Below are positions 63,472 through 64,000 of a stretch of 64,000 nucleotides of DNA, in pieces (the stretch's first letter is position 1; each line of letters opens with the position of its first letter). Under the pieces are notes generated by a model. It was given only the letters and a program-made list of their open reading frames with translations. It ran no database searches and was not told the origin of the DNA. Source of the DNA: Pedomonas sp051304405 (lineage in GTDB: Bacteria > Pseudomonadota > Alphaproteobacteria > Sphingomonadales > Sphingomonadaceae); NCBI RefSeq assembly GCF_051304405.1, contig NZ_JBPPGG010000002.1, forward strand, positions 558,001 through 622,000, given 5' to 3'. A program made the position numbers and the translations under genes.

Positions 63472-64000
63472 TCAGGACTTGAGCAGCGACTTGAGCGCGA
63501 GGAACCCGGGCTGGGCGACGAGACTGCGCGCCCGGGCAACGGCCGCGTCCAGCAGCGCCTCCGGCGCCACGCAGCTTTCGGCAAGGCCGAGCGACAGGGC
63601 CTCGGCAAAGGAGAACGGGGTTTCGGTGAGGCTGAGCCGCCGCACGGCGACCGGCCCCAGCTCCCGTTCCACCAGAGCGAGCGCCAGTTCCGGGAACAGC
63701 ACCTCGCCCGCCGCATCCATGAGGCCGAAGCGGCTCTCCGGCTGGTCGGCGAACAGGCGCACGTCGGCAGTCAGGGCGAGAATGAGGCCGCAACCATGGG
63801 TGTGGCCGTTGACCGCCGCCACCACCGCCGTCTCCAGCTGCTGGAGCGTCTCCACCAGCGCGTGGAAGGACCGGCGCAGCTCCTCCCGCCCCTCGGGCGA
63901 CAGCGCGGCAACACACGGCCCCGACAGGCCGCTGCAAAACGCGGCACCCGCGCCGGTGAGCACCAGACCGCCCGCAGGCGGCGTCTCGCCCAGCTGGCGC
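63472..64000 (-). CDS. Enoyl-CoA hydratase/isomerase family protein (5' end outside window)
   Basis: The frame is open at base 64000; the visible 176 residues are the C-terminal part. Crotonase-fold features: LTGAGAAFCSGL, the oxyanion strand AAVNGHTHGCGLILALTADVRLFA and MDAAGEVLFPELALALVERELG. It lacks a clear second catalytic glutamate of the classic hydratase and has a short helical C terminus, so isomerase or another crotonase activity is possible. Confidence 0.82.
   Translation of the reverse strand, partial: RQLGETPPAGGLVLTGAGAAFCSGLSGPCVAALSPEGREELRRSFHALVETLQQLETAVVAAVNGHTHGCGLILALTADVRLFADQPESRFGLMDAAGEVLFPELALALVERELGPVAVRRLSLTETPFSFAEALSLGLAESCVAPEALLDAAVARARSLVAQPGFLALKSLLKS

Noticed and set aside
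1..64000. tRNA, rRNA or insertion sequence genes
   Set aside because: I scanned intergenic regions for cloverleaf-like or transposase sequence by eye and found none; small structured RNAs could be missed.

Overview
This is a GC-rich, densely packed chromosomal segment from an alphaproteobacterium. A complete bacterial sphingolipid gene set, a recG-sdhE-mfd run, an ErpA-type protein, glnE and an XdhC/MocA pair all fit Sphingomonadales or a nearby order such as Caulobacterales or Rhodospirillales. I cannot name the genus. There is no rRNA, tRNA, CRISPR array, prophage or transposase gene that I can recognise.

Layout. 1-2.6 kb: end of xdhC, a molybdopterin-binding/nucleotidyltransferase fusion and recX. 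2.8-16.2 kb: the sphingolipid locus. It holds a fatty acyl-AMP ligase, an NAD-dependent epimerase-like reductase, a dedicated acyl carrier protein and serine palmitoyltransferase on the plus strand. Then come a Tam41-like nucleotidyltransferase, a lipid kinase and a small secreted protein on the minus strand. An LptF/LptG pair, a MOP-type flippase, a ceramide-synthase-like acyltransferase and a DUF502 membrane protein follow on the plus strand. The likely flow is acyl chain activation, loading on ACP, condensation with serine, reduction, N-acylation, phosphorylation/headgroup addition and export to the cell surface.

16-34 kb: a small HTH regulator with a perfect 22-bp palindrome upstream, recG, sdhE, mfd, a thioredoxin-fold oxidoreductase, a GGDEF/EAL protein, an orphan flagellar-rod-like protein, moaA, nadK, a DEAD-box helicase, and an iron-sulfur group (ferredoxin plus two cysteine desulfurases). 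34-47 kb: anmK/tyrS, a large AsmA/YhdP-like protein, glnE, a peroxiredoxin, DUF455, an M23 endopeptidase, erpA and xthA.

47-50 kb: two paralogous PEP-CTERM proteins of the THxN type. Each is preceded by a textbook sigma-54 promoter (TGGCAC-N5-TTGCT). 50-55 kb: ilvD, then a strikingly AT-rich patch with two small genes of unknown function on either side of an N-formylglutamate amidohydrolase-like gene. 55-64 kb: valS, an M28 peptidase, a transglutaminase-like protein, a small hypothetical protein, a class II aldolase-like protein, cytochrome b561, a DUF486 membrane protein and the 3' part of an enoyl-CoA hydratase gene.

A recurring feature is a family of paired palindromes (five loci, each about 140-165 bp, two inverted hairpins) placed at gene ends. 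It resembles REP doublets (REPINs). Gene starts were chosen from ribosome-binding-site spacing, overlap with neighbours and family length. Functions are assigned from protein motifs read by eye; no database search was possible.
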